Shown piece after piece: positions 1 to 8,930 of a stretch of 21,905 nucleotides of DNA; the first letter of the stretch is position 1; every line of letters begins with the position of its first letter. The DNA is from Bremia lactucae (lineage: Eukaryota > Oomycota > Peronosporomycetes > Peronosporales > Peronosporaceae), in assembly GCF_004359215.1 (NCBI RefSeq), contig NC_090613.1:125751-147655 (forward strand). The letters are read 5' to 3'. Below the pieces are notes generated by a model. The model searched no databases. It saw nothing but the letters and a program-made list of their open reading frames with translations, and had not been told where the DNA came from. The position numbers were made by a program, and so were the translations under genes.

Positions 1-435
1 GACTTGTACTGCTTCAGTTCAAGTCCACTTCGCACTGCTTCAGTTGCGAGTGGTGCCTTACGTTATTTCACGTACACTAGTACGTGCAGAGGAAGGCTTC
101 TCTTTTTAAGACAACTTTCTTAAAGAGGGTTAAATGAAAACTGTATTAATATAATTAAGTATCTCTTCTTTCTATCTGTTAATACTAACTTAATTATAAA
201 CTAATACTAAACATGCAATTAAATTCTTATCTAATCTTATTATCTCTTTTTTTGTTTACGTTTACAGCTGATTAGTCTGCGGGATAAATAGATATAATGG
301 CCTATACCTATTTATGAAAAAGAATTCTGAACATTACTATTTAAAGTAATATCCTCCAAACATTATCTACCTTTTAGATAATATTAATTAACAACCTTTA
401 AGTGTTAATTTTGTGTAACGATACACCCCGTTACA
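1..435 (-). repeat. Family-A LTR (subtype II), reversed, truncated by window edge
   Basis: This stretch matches 20118-20570 along its length and, in reverse complement, 12464-12908. Relative to the pol-bearing element it lies on the minus strand: the element-sense 5' end is at 435 (TGTAACGGGG, with CGTTACA repeated just inside) and the 3' end lies before base 1. It lacks the GC-rich GTCCA/TGGAC segment of the 12464 LTR and instead has the AGTCTGCG version around 273-282, so it groups with the 20118 LTR. No polypurine tract follows base 435, unlike at 20571, so it is either a solo LTR or the remains of an element whose interior is gone. Confidence 0.85.
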
Positions 436-449
436 TTGACCGTACAACA

Positions 450-690
450 ATGGATCAAAGCCACACTGAGGCTATAGATCCACCTAATCCCACGTCTAGT
501 GGTGGGAAGCGTCGTTTGATGCGAGTTGACCCTGAGCTTGGCGCTCAAAAACGTCAACGCCTTACGGGCAGTCTTGTCGAGGAGGTACCTCAAACTCCCA
601 AGAGTTTTCAGAAGAAGTTACACTAGCCACTTCACCAGATACTGGTATTGACCCTTACGACGACCAACACACGATGTTAAGGGCAAACAT
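450..690 (+). pseudogene. Unidentified protein N-terminal fragment
   Basis: An ATG at 450 opens 58 codons to a stop at 624-626. Reading continues plausibly in another frame (VTLATSPDTGIDPYDDQ) to about 690, where family-A protease sequence begins. The peptide is hydrophilic, with MDQSHTEAIDPPNPT at the start and basic clusters GGKRRL and AQKRQRL that resemble nuclear-localisation signals. It does not match the gag start at 13052 or either ORFx copy. I do not recognise the family. It may be the N-terminus of another element's gag or of a captured host gene. Confidence 0.3.
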
Positions 691-694
691 TACG

Positions 695-905
695 ATGATG
701 ATTGACAACTTTGATGTCATCTTTGGATAATTATGGCTCAGAAAGTACGAATTATGCATTAAATGGCAGCATCAAGCCGTGACAATGCCTGTCTCTCGTT
801 TATCAAGAGGGTCATCTGATGAATGTCTTGGAGCGTTTACAAGCGTGTGGATTTCCTTCAAGTGATTGAGATGGCCTCACTTGTGGTTCGTTCGTTTGCA
901 CGACT
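695..905 (+). pseudogene. pol: Protease C-terminal remnant, copy 1
   Basis: Nucleotides 695-905 follow the second half of the 14242-14742 protease: FDVI.G, then a degenerate LRKYE segment, then the stretch around 815-850 (HLMNVLERLQACG type). The N-terminal half with the catalytic D-S/T-G is missing, replaced by the unrelated fragment at 450-690. A stop interrupts the frame at 727-729. Non-functional. Confidence 0.6.
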
Positions 906-953
906 GCACGAGACCTCAGTGTGAATACCCATCACACGGTGGAGTTAGATCCT

Positions 954-1056
954 GACGGCTAGCACAAGCATAGGCAGCGTGAAAAGTCCACGATTGTGAC
1001 GTTGACATAGTTACCGACGGCTGTGCACAAGCACAGGTAGCGTCGAAGTTCGACCA
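954..1056 (+). repeat. Imperfect 62-bp tandem repeat in protease-RT spacer
   Basis: GACGGCT plus a CACAAGCA(T/C)AGG core at 954 recurs at 1016 with similar flanks (GCAGCGTGAA versus GTAGCGTCGAA). The 12464 element has one unit at the equivalent place (about 14730-14775), so this is a local duplication in the older copy. Confidence 0.5.
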
Positions 1057-1394
1057 CTCAAATATTTTGAATGGTACGAAACAAGAATGCTTGCTTGGAA
1101 AGGAACACCCAAGAAAATTTGAAACGCCTGTCTGTAAGAGGCAGTGCGAAAGTCCTAGATCGACTGGAGAGTCGATCGTAGAGGATCTCGCTGTGGCAGC
1201 GCAATTTCTGCTCGAGGCACTTGGGGAGAATACTTTCCGAATATAATCTGTGGCACTAAGTCCGTGGAAACCTGTGGTCAAAGGTTCCCAGGCACCTTTG
1301 GCAATAAGTTCGAAAGAGGAATCTGAGAGAATCAATAGATTAGTAAACAATGGATCAAGTGTAGGCACTTAAACACTTGATCTAATAGCGCTCA

Positions 1395-2440
1395 AATGTT
1401 AACTTCAGACATTACTCAATTATCAACTCTTGAAACGAAACGATTCTTGCGTGATCTGCGTAGTAGCAAAGTCAAGCAGGCTGCGTACTTGTCACAGAAG
1501 ACAACTACGTGGCCGATATTCGGTCGGCAATAGTATGTCCTGAGAGCGTAGCAGCTCATCGAAGGACGAAAGTGTCCTCGATGAGAAGACTCGGATTGGA
1601 GGTTTACGTCCCAATATTGAGACTATTTGTAGGCGAATTCTTTATATAAATATTTGATCGAACTCAAGAATGTATTCCCTGAGTCATACAGGCACTCGAC
1701 ACGAAAATCGACCTGATTCCAGGTTCAAATTACTGTGTCATGAAGCAGTCGCCATTGCCTCGTAACAAGTATTAGCGATGACAAATTCTTTGCCGATCGC
1801 TTAGCAGCGGGAGGAAATCTCCGCGCATAGCTCTCCAACCTTCTATGTGCGTAAGGCAACAGGTGATTGATGGATAGTGCATGCATTCAACAAACTTTAT
1901 GCTGCAACGGTACAGGCTTAAACGCCGATACCACAAGAAGACGTAATCATTGATGGTCTGTCAAAGGGAAGTCCCGTTCACAGCAGTAAGCATCCCCAGC
2001 GGAATGCTATGGAGTGACTAGTCATGCCACAGGGACTTAGAAATGCCCCTGCGACATTTAACAGATGTGTGGCTAATCTGTTAAAATCAGTACGGGATTT
2101 TGCACCGAGCTATTTTGATGACGCCTTCGTTTATAGCAGAGCCATGACCGGAAAGTCGAAAGTTGAAGACATCGTACCAACGTCCGAAAGGTTCTTACAC
2201 TTATGCGCAAGCACAAGTTGTATGCAAATCGAAAGAAGTGTATATTTGCTGCAATCGAAATATCACTTCTTGTGTGCATCGTGGGTATACACGGGTGTAC
2301 GCCCGGATCCGGAGAAGATAAAGTCGATCACCGACTGGCCTGTGTCAGTCATTTTAAAGATACTTTAAAAATTCCTCGGCTTAGCAGCGTACCTGGACAA
2401 GTATCACGCAGTTATGCCGAAATGACAGTACATCTTTCTT
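1395..2440 (+). pseudogene. pol: Reverse transcriptase remnant, copy 1
   Basis: Recognisable Ty3-type RT landmarks appear in the order seen at 15140-16309: LTSDITQLSTLE near 1400, a degenerate substrate-binding segment at 1690-1870, MPQGLRNAPATFNRC at 2024, and the catalytic box YFDDAFV near 2110. GVRPDPEKIKSITDWPV follows at about 2297-2340. The box keeps both aspartates, but motif A around 1960 is deleted or scrambled and several frameshifts break the frame. RT converts the genomic RNA to cDNA in virus-like particles; this copy could not. Confidence 0.8.
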
Positions 2441-2498
2441 ATTTGTTGAGGACATGGAACGCTGATTGTCAGTGTTCGTTTGAGGTATCAAGCAAAAC

Positions 2499-2935
2499 TT
2501 GATGCAATCACGGACCCTTGCGATTGCAGACCAAGACCGAACATTTCACGTGGTCTGTGACGCCAGAAATTTTGCAATCGGCTGTGGGTTACCGACGGCG
2601 AAGAGCGTGTCGTTTGTTATCAATTGCGTTGGCTTTAACCAGCTGAACGCAACTATCCAGTGCATGACAAGGAACTCCTTGCCATGAAATACTCGCGGGC
2701 TAAGTTTAGGGTCTATCTCTTGGGATATAGACAGTTCGTTGTATATGCGGATCATGCGTCTTTACGCACAGCCGTAAGCAGCCCACACCTCTCACAAAGA
2801 ATAGCGAGATGGTAGTCTTTGCGAATTATAAGTTCTCCGAAAAATAAAAAACAGGACGACTTAACGTCGTCGCTGATGCCGTTTCGCGCCGACTCGGTTT
2901 TGAGCCGACTGCGCAAATCAACAGTGAGCAAAAGG
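2499..2935 (+). pseudogene. pol: RNase H remnant, copy 1
   Basis: FHVVCDARNFAIGCG near 2545 matches the first RNase H motif, keeping the aspartate that is Asn in the 12464 copy. YADHASLRTAVSSPHLSQ lies near 2745, and LNVVADAVSRR, carrying the last catalytic aspartate, near 2855. Frames change between motifs and a stop falls at 2685-2687. RNase H would degrade the RNA strand of the RNA/DNA hybrid during reverse transcription. Confidence 0.75.
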
Positions 2936-4149
2936 CTACTGTTGCAACAGTGAGTATTTTGTCGTCAACTTTAATTGACGACGTTAGAAGAGCTTAATAA
3001 GATAAGACTCTTATGGGGTTGACAAATTACCTAATAAATCCATCCCAACAATCCTAAAAGGATTGTCGATATTGTATCTATCCTCAGCAGATCGATACAC
3101 AATACGCAATATTCAACTGTATTACACAGCCATCGCTGGCGACAGACCACGTGTCATCATCCCATCCGCAATGATTTGCGTTCACGCATCATGTATGAGC
3201 GTCACGAGACACCAATAAGTGGGCATCATGGACGTGAGACGACTTACCTTACATAAGTCGGGACTTGTACCGGCCCATTCGTCCGCAGATACATACGTGC
3301 TTGCAAAGTTTGTCAACGGGTAAAGTTCAGTGCTTCATCTCGTGCTCCGTTACAACCTCTGCCTGTTCCGGCAGAGTGATAGCAGTTATCTATGGACTTC
3401 GTCTTCGGATTTCTCGATGACAATCACAAGAATACTGGTATTCTTGTATTTGTTGATCGTTTCAGCAAATGGTACATTTCGCAGCAGTTCCGGAGTTTAT
3501 CACAGCCAGAGGCTGTGCTCGTGTCTTTGTTGACACGATATTTTGACTCTTTCATATACTGTGAACTGGTCCAGATCAAGACCGTAAATTCACGGTGGAA
3601 TTTTGGCAAATTGATTATGAACCATTAGCAGCACAATAAAATAACAACCTTTGATCATACTAAAATAGATGGTCAGACGGAGCGTGAAAACGGTATCCAC
3701 GAAGAGATACTTCGCAGATACGTCCACTTTTCTACGAGTTGGTGCGAGTTCTTGCCGATGGTAGAATTTGCTATCAACTATTCAGTGTATGCTTCTACAA
3801 AGCATACACCGATTTACGTGAACGAGTTACGCCATCCACGTATACCCATCTTGTTTGAGAGAACTCTTATTCAAAAGGGGGAACGGACTTGCTCAAGGAA
3901 AGAAAAATCTCGTTTTTACTCGTTACGCATTTTGACCCTACGGTCAATGCAAAGGACACTAATGTTGATTCAATCAACAATGAAGTGGACAAACTCAGTA
4001 ATAGCGATAATGCTATTATTGAGTTTGCTAACGATGCTGAAAGACTCAGCATCCAAACCAATAATATTAGTGAGAGCATTATTGCTCTCACTAACGAGGT
4101 GAATGACATATCCGCAGTGCGCTCCGGTCGCACTGATAACAAAAATTAA
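2936..4149 (+). pseudogene. pol: Integrase remnant, copy 1
   Basis: The zinc-binding HHCC region is visible at about 3190-3320 (MYERHETPISGHHG, then CKVCQRVK). The core starts at 3392 with MDFVFGF..NHKNTGILVFVDRFSKW. The second catalytic Asp is lost (TDRDPRF degraded to QIKTV near 3575), while DGQTERENG near 3670 keeps the Glu. EFAINYSVYAST at 3760 and ELRHPRIP at 3825 continue the core. From 3877 to 4149 there is an open hydrophilic linker (NVDSINNEVDKLSNSDN) about 130 bp longer than in the 12464 copy and packed with hairpins. Confidence 0.8.
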
Positions 4150-4155
4150 ACCGAA

Positions 4156-4926
4156 TCAGCAGGTGATTTCCTGCTGGCTAGAGAAACAATAGTCCGTTTC
4201 GTACAGGATTCCATTGCTAATGCGGTGGACCGACAGAAACGAAACTCTGACAAAATGGGAGAGCAAACATCTTTCATTTAATGTTAACAACCCAATTCTA
4301 GTGTCAACGGTAAACCTACCAAAACATATAGTGACGAATGTGGGCAGTAATAAATTACTGCCCAAGTATATAGTTCATTTCCGTTTACTGCACCGCCAAG
4401 GTAATGCATACACGATTAAGCCGCCTCGTAAAATGCGTACGCATCCTATGTTTTATGTTGGGCGTCTCCGTCGTTACATCAGTACGAGGCTTCATCGGTT
4501 TCAAAAATACCCCTGAACGGTCGAAGGCGTCTGCCAAAGCCTAATGGTCCCGAGCTAAAATATGATAGTCTCGGGTAAGAGTCTGGTCCACTCTTTCCTC
4601 TAAGGAAGGAGATCTTTTGACAAGCTGTCACGACCCCTCGTTTTGAAGGGACTCATGTGTTTTTTCGTTAGCCAGTTGAGCAGTCGCTACTTGCACACAA
4701 TTTCTTAATTGGTCACGAGAAAAATTAATAACCGTCATTGCTAACTCGCGGCGACAGGACCGCTCGTGATCGATGTCCTGGCTCAAGTAGTGAAGGGTGC
4801 GATCCAAAGCACGATGTTTATTCGGATTCGTCAACCGAGGCAAACCCGATATTTCTTTCCCCTCCACATCCATTGACGGATTCGAGTGGTGGGAAACGTA
4901 TCATCTCTCGAATCACCGTGACGTAA
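4156..4926 (+). pseudogene. pol: Integrase C-terminal module and pol tail, copy 1
   Basis: KLLPKYIVHFRLLHRQGN at about 4350 followed by RKMRTHPMFYVGRLRRY at about 4425 is the GPY/F-type C-terminal module of Ty3/gypsy integrases, with the GPF signature degraded to VHF. After a stop near 4516 the tail resumes in another frame (CPGSSSEGCDPKHDVYSDSS) and ends SGGKRIISRITVT-stop at 4926, matching the end of the 12464-element pol at 18620. I see no chromodomain in the tail. Confidence 0.7.
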
Positions 4927-4933
4927 AGGGGGG

Positions 4934-5290
4934 TCAAGCGAGTTTTCTCGTTCGTTAGCGAGGGTATCCACCCTCGCATGATAGCTGGGAACCTCGATCC
5001 CAACTAATAATGGAGATGGGCGTTCTGGGCCTCGTACGACAGCACGACGAGACCCATCCTCCTCGATAGAGGTCCACCAGAGGACGAGCACTTCCCGCAC
5101 TCGTGATAGGATTGGAGATTATCAATACGTACGCGCATCTCACAAGATATGAGCGTCCTCCGAAGAAGTTTTTTTAAGGGACCATGCTTCCTAGGGGCAT
5201 GACCTGCGCCCTTACAACAGCAAAAACATGAGTCTTCCCACGAGAGGAAAGGTATCCCTGCCTCTCTAGACAAACGGTGTAGCTTTTAGT
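4934..5290 (-). pseudogene. Antisense ORFx, C-terminal half, copy 1
   Basis: Read on minus, SREAGIPFLSWED followed later by GPLSRRMGLVVLSYEAQN aligns with SREAGLPCLTWGD and GLLNHRVGLVILTDEALN of the ORFx at 20689-21854. It lies just past the pol stop, convergent with pol, exactly as at 18658-19778. At about 5290 the homology stops and inverted gag begins, so the N-terminal half is missing. Function unknown (see the 18658 entry). Confidence 0.7.
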
Positions 5291-5311
5291 GTGCAATAAC
5301 TCCCCTCCTAC

Positions 5312-5680
5312 TCTCGTTGGAGTTCTGGACCTCCTAATTCGTGTCGTCTTGGAGGACGATATGATGAAGAACTAGCTTGAGCCTGTCTCCAGCTAAAGTC
5401 CTCCTGTTCCGCAACGGATATTGCTTCGTCAAGCGTATCCAGTTCCAAGCGGAACAGGTGCGTCTATTTCGGGACCATCAGTAAGACCTTGCATGAACAC
5501 CGTAATCAACGTGTGTTCATGAACTGGGTTATTTATATACAACTCGCGAAGAGTCGTATGTGCTAGGCATATGCGTGAACATCACTCTTGCCTTGCTTGA
5601 GTTTCAGAAGCTTGAACGAGCTCTGAACTCAGCCCTAGGCGGTTCAAACGTCTGTTTGAGCCGGGCTTTAAAAGCCTCTA
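5312..5680 (-). pseudogene. gag: Inverted family-A gag fragment
   Basis: The reverse complement of 5312-5680 matches 13435-13765 of the 12464 element closely. It includes the stretch encoding LKQTFEPPRAEFRA, the HAYA.HIRLL segment and HLFRLELDTL..AISVAEQED. It retains a VFMQGLTDG coding segment that is partly deleted in the 12464 gag. It is joined to antisense ORFx at about 5290, an order not found in an intact element, so a rearrangement or template switch produced the junction. Confidence 0.8.
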
Positions 5681-5690
5681 GCGTCCGGAT

Positions 5691-6080
5691 GTGACTGGAA
5701 TATGTTATCTGCTGATGTCATTACAGGTGATGGTGACAAGTCACCTGCTACACTACTGGTCTAAGCCACCGTCATCACCCGACTCAATATTTACTCTGAA
5801 GCCCACCGGATCACCCGCGGCCGAGTCCATTAAACCTTTGGGTTCTAACGTGATAACCAAAGAGGTGATTACGAGGCTGTTTGACTAGTCGGATTCTTTG
5901 GTGGGGAGCCATGTGATGATGACTCCAGGGCGACGATCACTCTTGTAACATTAATATGCGTCACCAGATATTTTAAGTGATCGTGCAGGAAATAATGCTG
6001 GTGGTGGTGCTGGTTTACATCACTATAAAAGAATCGGTTCTTACGATCGCTCCGAGAGCCATGTTAGCGTCAACTTCAGC
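5691..6080 (+). other. No recognisable gene; possible degraded ORFx upstream part
   Basis: No family was recognised. A 65-codon frame (5691-5888) is Ser/Pro-rich (SKPPSSPDSIF, TGSPAAESIKPLGS). Its position before the ORFx-like fragment at 6081 and its low-complexity acidic/Ser-Pro character are compatible with the variable N-terminal part of ORFx, but I see no alignable motif. Confidence 0.25.
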
Positions 6081-6345
6081 ATGAGTCAACAGGAGAGGGA
6101 CCGCAATACGTTGCGACTCGCTCCCGAAAAGAAGCCTTGGTTGCCCTCTCAGGCTAACCTAGCTCGTTGGTTTGGTATGAGCGGCATTCTTTGTTGATGT
6201 CCTTTTTCGCCATCTGTGGTACACTTGTAAGTAGGCAAAGGATGCCAAACCTTTGTTCCAAGCTTGGACGGCATTTGACCAGAATGTGCCAAGCATAAGC
6301 CGCGAGACCTGGTTTGACAAAACGATATTTCCCGTAAACGGTTCG
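6081..6345 (+). pseudogene. Divergent ORFx N-terminal fragment
   Basis: MSQQERDRNTLRLAPEKKPWL (ATG 6081) parallels the EKKLWL segment at about 21200. After a stop at 6195 and a frame change, FQAWTAFDQNV..ISRETWFDKTI (6253-6325) aligns with MQAWSAFIRNV..IGLEAWLQKLI of the 20689 ORFx, with about half of 23 positions identical and all Trp conserved. This is a distant relative, implying that ORFx is older than the split between these copies. It runs on +, opposite to the ORFx half at 4934-5290. Confidence 0.5.
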
Positions 6346-6491
6346 AAAAATGGCCTGTTGTCGGTGCCAGTGTTGGCATTACTGAACACGGATGGGCCCT
6401 TAAGCGACGTCTGCGATACAAGCAATTGTAATTGGCATAGCATTAATGCAGCATAGCGAGAAAGCTGTTTGACCGTATCCTCTCACGTGCA

Positions 6492-6526
6492 GTGAGGTAA
6501 TTGGTGGGCGTCGAAGGTGGCCTCAC
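6492..6526. repeat. Stem-loop shared with 9159-9192
   Basis: GTGAGGT (6492-6498) pairs with GCCTCAC (6520-6526) around a TGGTGGGCG loop. The same block with near-identical loop occurs at 9159-9192 (GTGAGGTAG / CTACCTCAC). Probably part of a family-B LTR or leader; the rest of that LTR is not clear here. Confidence 0.45.
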
Positions 6527-6619
6527 CCAATTCACTTATACCTCTAAAAAGGTGACGTCACTGAAGCGGTTGCCCGTCTTCTCGTGCGCACTGTGTACTA
6601 GGAAGTAAGTTAAGACTGA

Positions 6620-7174
6620 TTTATACTCAATAAAATTAAATATATTGTTGAGGGATTCCTCCATAATCAAGGCAATCTCGATTGCCTCATCCATCGTAGA
6701 AGACACCTTTCTAAAAAGGCTTGTCGCGATGAGCCGTGCCGCAGTCCGTTCATGATCTTTATGTCTTTCAGTATCGGGCCCACCGTACGACAGCAAGTGC
6801 ATCTTGAACATATTCTTCCCGGGATCGCTTCGCCTATCGCGCTTCAAAGAAGCACGCTTTACGCAACACTTGCTGTTCGGCGGCTGATACGTGGCGCGAA
6901 TCTTTGTCTTAAGATCCCCTATGAAGCGAACGCCTTACCGTCCGCCATTAGCGCGAGTAAGCCCACTTTGGGGCCTTACCGCGCAAATGCGACATGGCGT
7001 ACGACACCGTCCGGGTGTCGTCCCCGATGATCTGCACCAACCCGCACTGCTCTCAGCTAACAGCCAGTGGACAAATGTGTGCGCTGCAGTCCCATCAAAC
7101 TCGGGCGAGTCCATCCGAATGGGCCTCGGCTGATACGGCCGGTTGGAGAGCTTCTGTTGAGAGCCTCGTTCCAA
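6620..7174 (-). pseudogene. gag: Family-B gag fragment
   Basis: On minus, RPIRMDSPEFDGTAAHTF followed by VHWLLA, then (after a frameshift) VSYAMSHLRGKAPKWAYS, KTKIRATYQPPN and FRKVSSTMDEAIEIAL is the capsid-type Gag I know from oomycete Ty3/gypsy elements. This gag is distinct from family A: there is no similarity to 13052-14016 beyond general layout. Gag would assemble the virus-like particle around the genomic RNA. Several frameshifts and stops are present, and no pol of this orientation is adjacent. Confidence 0.7.
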
Positions 7175-7199
7175 GCCTGAGATTTTGTACTTATCCTTT

Positions 7200-7640
7200 T
7201 ATTTTTCAGGGTAAATTGCGAAATCAGTTTCTTAATGGCAGAACACCAATTGCAGCACCACTTGAGAAACTAAAAAAAGATTATTTCATCTCTTCAGCCC
7301 AACACAGGAATGACAACATCACACTCACCTGTTTTTTTTTTGCCAATTCAAAGTCTATCAAATTGACACGGCGGATTCCTTCTGTTTTGGTTTTGGACAC
7401 CACATACAATACAAACAAGTATAAAATGCCTTGGCTCCATGCTGTTGGGTTTACTTGACTTAATTCAGCATTTTGATCATCATTGCATTCCCGCAGAAGG
7501 AGAATCAATGGGACTATACATAGGCACTATACCAGATCAGTAGTCTCTACGATGGAGTACCTTCTCCGAAGGTCATAATCACGGATTGCGAGCCTGCATT
7601 GGTAAGGGCCGTCCAGGACATGACCATTATTAAATACTGA
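7200..7640 (+). pseudogene. MULE transposase core fragment
   Basis: LEKLKKDYFISSAQHRND, ANSKSIKLTRRIPSVLVLDT and TYNTNKYKMPWLHAVGFT (7260-7458) match the start of the MULE/FAR1-type transposase catalytic domain, including the first catalytic Asp (VLDTTY). After a stop at 7456, SLYDGVPSPKVIITDCEPAL (about 7540-7605) carries the second DDE Asp. Transposase would bind terminal inverted repeats and excise the element. Frameshifts and stops make it non-functional. The next expected segment lies inverted at 7640-7790. Confidence 0.75.
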
Positions 7641-7790
7641 TATCATCTGTCTGTTCTTATTCGCTCAAATATCGAATTCTTTCGAAGTCCCAATTTGCCC
7701 TTGTAGTTTGCCAGCACATATTTTTTCAATATGCCAACGACAAATGAGATGCTTGCTTGTTGGGAATAATACAAATTTAAGGGTTTAACC
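7640..7790 (-). pseudogene. MULE transposase segment, inverted
   Basis: On minus, FPTSKHLICRWHIEKICAG is the CRWHIEK-type block that directly follows the VIITDCEPALVRA block in MULE transposases. It therefore continues the protein of 7200-7640 but in reversed orientation, ending in a stop at about 7667. This is a local inversion within the transposon. Confidence 0.7.
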
Positions 7791-7804
7791 AACTGAGAGG
7801 CAAC

Positions 7805-8345
7805 TGTATTATATGTGCAGGCTCTCAAGAATGGTTGCTGCGCTAGTTGGCATAGACGACGAGACAATGTTGGTGCAAGGCAGGTTTTCTTTCGCAACGT
7901 TAGGCATCTCCATGTTAAGTGCAATGGGTGAGTTGTGGATGAGCATTATAGCACCATCACCCTTCCCCATTACCTCGCTGACTTCATCACCACTTTGTTG
8001 TTAAGTGCAATGGGTGAGTTGTGGATGAGCATTATAGCACCATCACCCTTCCCCATTACTTCGCTGACTTCATCACCACTTTGTAGTGATAACAGCGGTG
8101 TCGACTCTTTATTTTTGACAATCAGCGACAGATCTAAATCCTCACTGTGCAACTAAGATGGATTATTATGACCAACTGACAGCGCGACAGTAGCAGTAGC
8201 TTTCGGTGTTTCAACCGTGACAGTAGGCGACGGTGGCGTATTATCGCGGTGCGTACGCTTTGTATCGGGTTGTTTGGGTGATTGCAGATGACCCAACAGC
8301 TTTGCCCCTTTAGGTGGCACGTTAAGCGCCACGTGATGTCACTCT
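7805..8345 (-). pseudogene. Coding fragment, probably MULE N-terminus
   Basis: The minus strand from 8345 reads as a good coding frame with one internal stop: HHVALNVPPKGAKLLGHLQS, NTPPSPTVTVETPKATA, DLDLSLIVKNKESTPLLSL, GKGDGAIMLIHNSPIALN. Beyond the 86-bp duplication, in another frame, comes NMEMPNVAKENLPCTNIV then MPTSAATILESL. The Pro/Ser/Thr-rich and acidic composition is typical of a disordered N-terminal region. Continuity with the inverted MULE segment on the same strand suggests it is the transposase N-terminus, but I recognise no domain. Confidence 0.5.
7915..8086. repeat. 86-bp direct tandem duplication
   Basis: 7915-8000 and 8001-8086 are near identical (one C/T difference in TACCTCG/TACTTCG plus the final bases). 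The unit is not a multiple of three, so it breaks the minus-strand frame of the fragment at 7805-8345. The near identity means it arose late relative to the decay around it. Confidence 0.95.
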
Positions 8346-8930
8346 AAGCGATGCACACACTGGTCGATAACGGAATATGAGAGGACCGAAGCGGCGCGTT
8401 GTAGACGGCTTGCTACCCCTCGCTCCTTCCTTTGACGATGTTTACAAAATCTGTAGAATAGTTTCTAAAGAGGGGGTGGTTTAACGGGCTGCGTTATGTT
8501 ACACAACCGTTAAGTACACTTAGCGGAAAGGTCAACTAATTCGTGTGAAGTTAATTGAACTGTTATTCGGGTTGGTGAAACACCTTTGTGTATGTGATGC
8601 GGCACAGGTGCATTCACATGAAAAAGTATGACGTCTAGCGTCATCTGCGACCTGAGGTATTTAGAGCAATATGCTCGCCATGTAGAGATTTACATCGACA
8701 GAGATGGCATGTAATCATTGCCAAAAAAATTAAGCAGATAATGGGTGATACTGCTGCAAATGTAAATTTACACAAGTCGCATTGGTTTGCTTCTGTCGAT
8801 TGTATATCTTAGTGAAAATCAAGCAGTTTACGTCGCAAAAAGACATTAATGGTTAATATAAATTTAAATCGACCCCGCCAATCATTATAAGACACGATTG
8901 TGCGGTGCGCAAGTAGGCGCCATACATAGT
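8346..8930. other. No gene recognised
   Basis: Both strands are full of stops and no transposon protein motif is visible. The sequence around 8484-8520 (TTAACGGGCTGCG, then TGTTACACAACCG) faintly resembles the TGTAACGGGG/CCCCGTTACA ends of the local LTRs, so part of the stretch may be decayed LTR. This is not well enough supported to call. Confidence 0.3.

Larger units (their letters stand above)
690..4926 (+). mobile_element. Decayed family-A Ty3/gypsy copy (pol only)
   Basis: Collinear with 14480-18620: partial protease, protease-RT spacer, RT, RNase H, integrase zinc-binding and catalytic domains, integrase C-terminus and pol tail appear in order on +. No 5' LTR, gag or protease active site is present; the copy starts abruptly near 690. 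Stops and frameshifts occur throughout, so it is clearly older or less constrained than the 12464 element. Past its pol end it keeps the antisense ORFx in the same relative position as the 12464 element, which shows that ORFx belongs to the family. Confidence 0.85.

Noticed and set aside
916..1368. Minus-strand 150-codon ORF
   Set aside because: Opposite the protease-RT spacer of copy 1; no recognisable domain and no equivalent open frame in the 12464 element.
4628..4873. Minus-strand 81-codon ORF
   Set aside because: It lies opposite the pol tail, whose plus-strand end (SGGKRIISRITVT) matches the 12464 element; treated as a shadow.
7133..7210. Intron with GT..TTTTTCAG before the MULE core
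   Set aside because: A pyrimidine-rich run and AG are present near 7200, but the upstream sequence is antisense family-B gag, so there is no exon to splice from.
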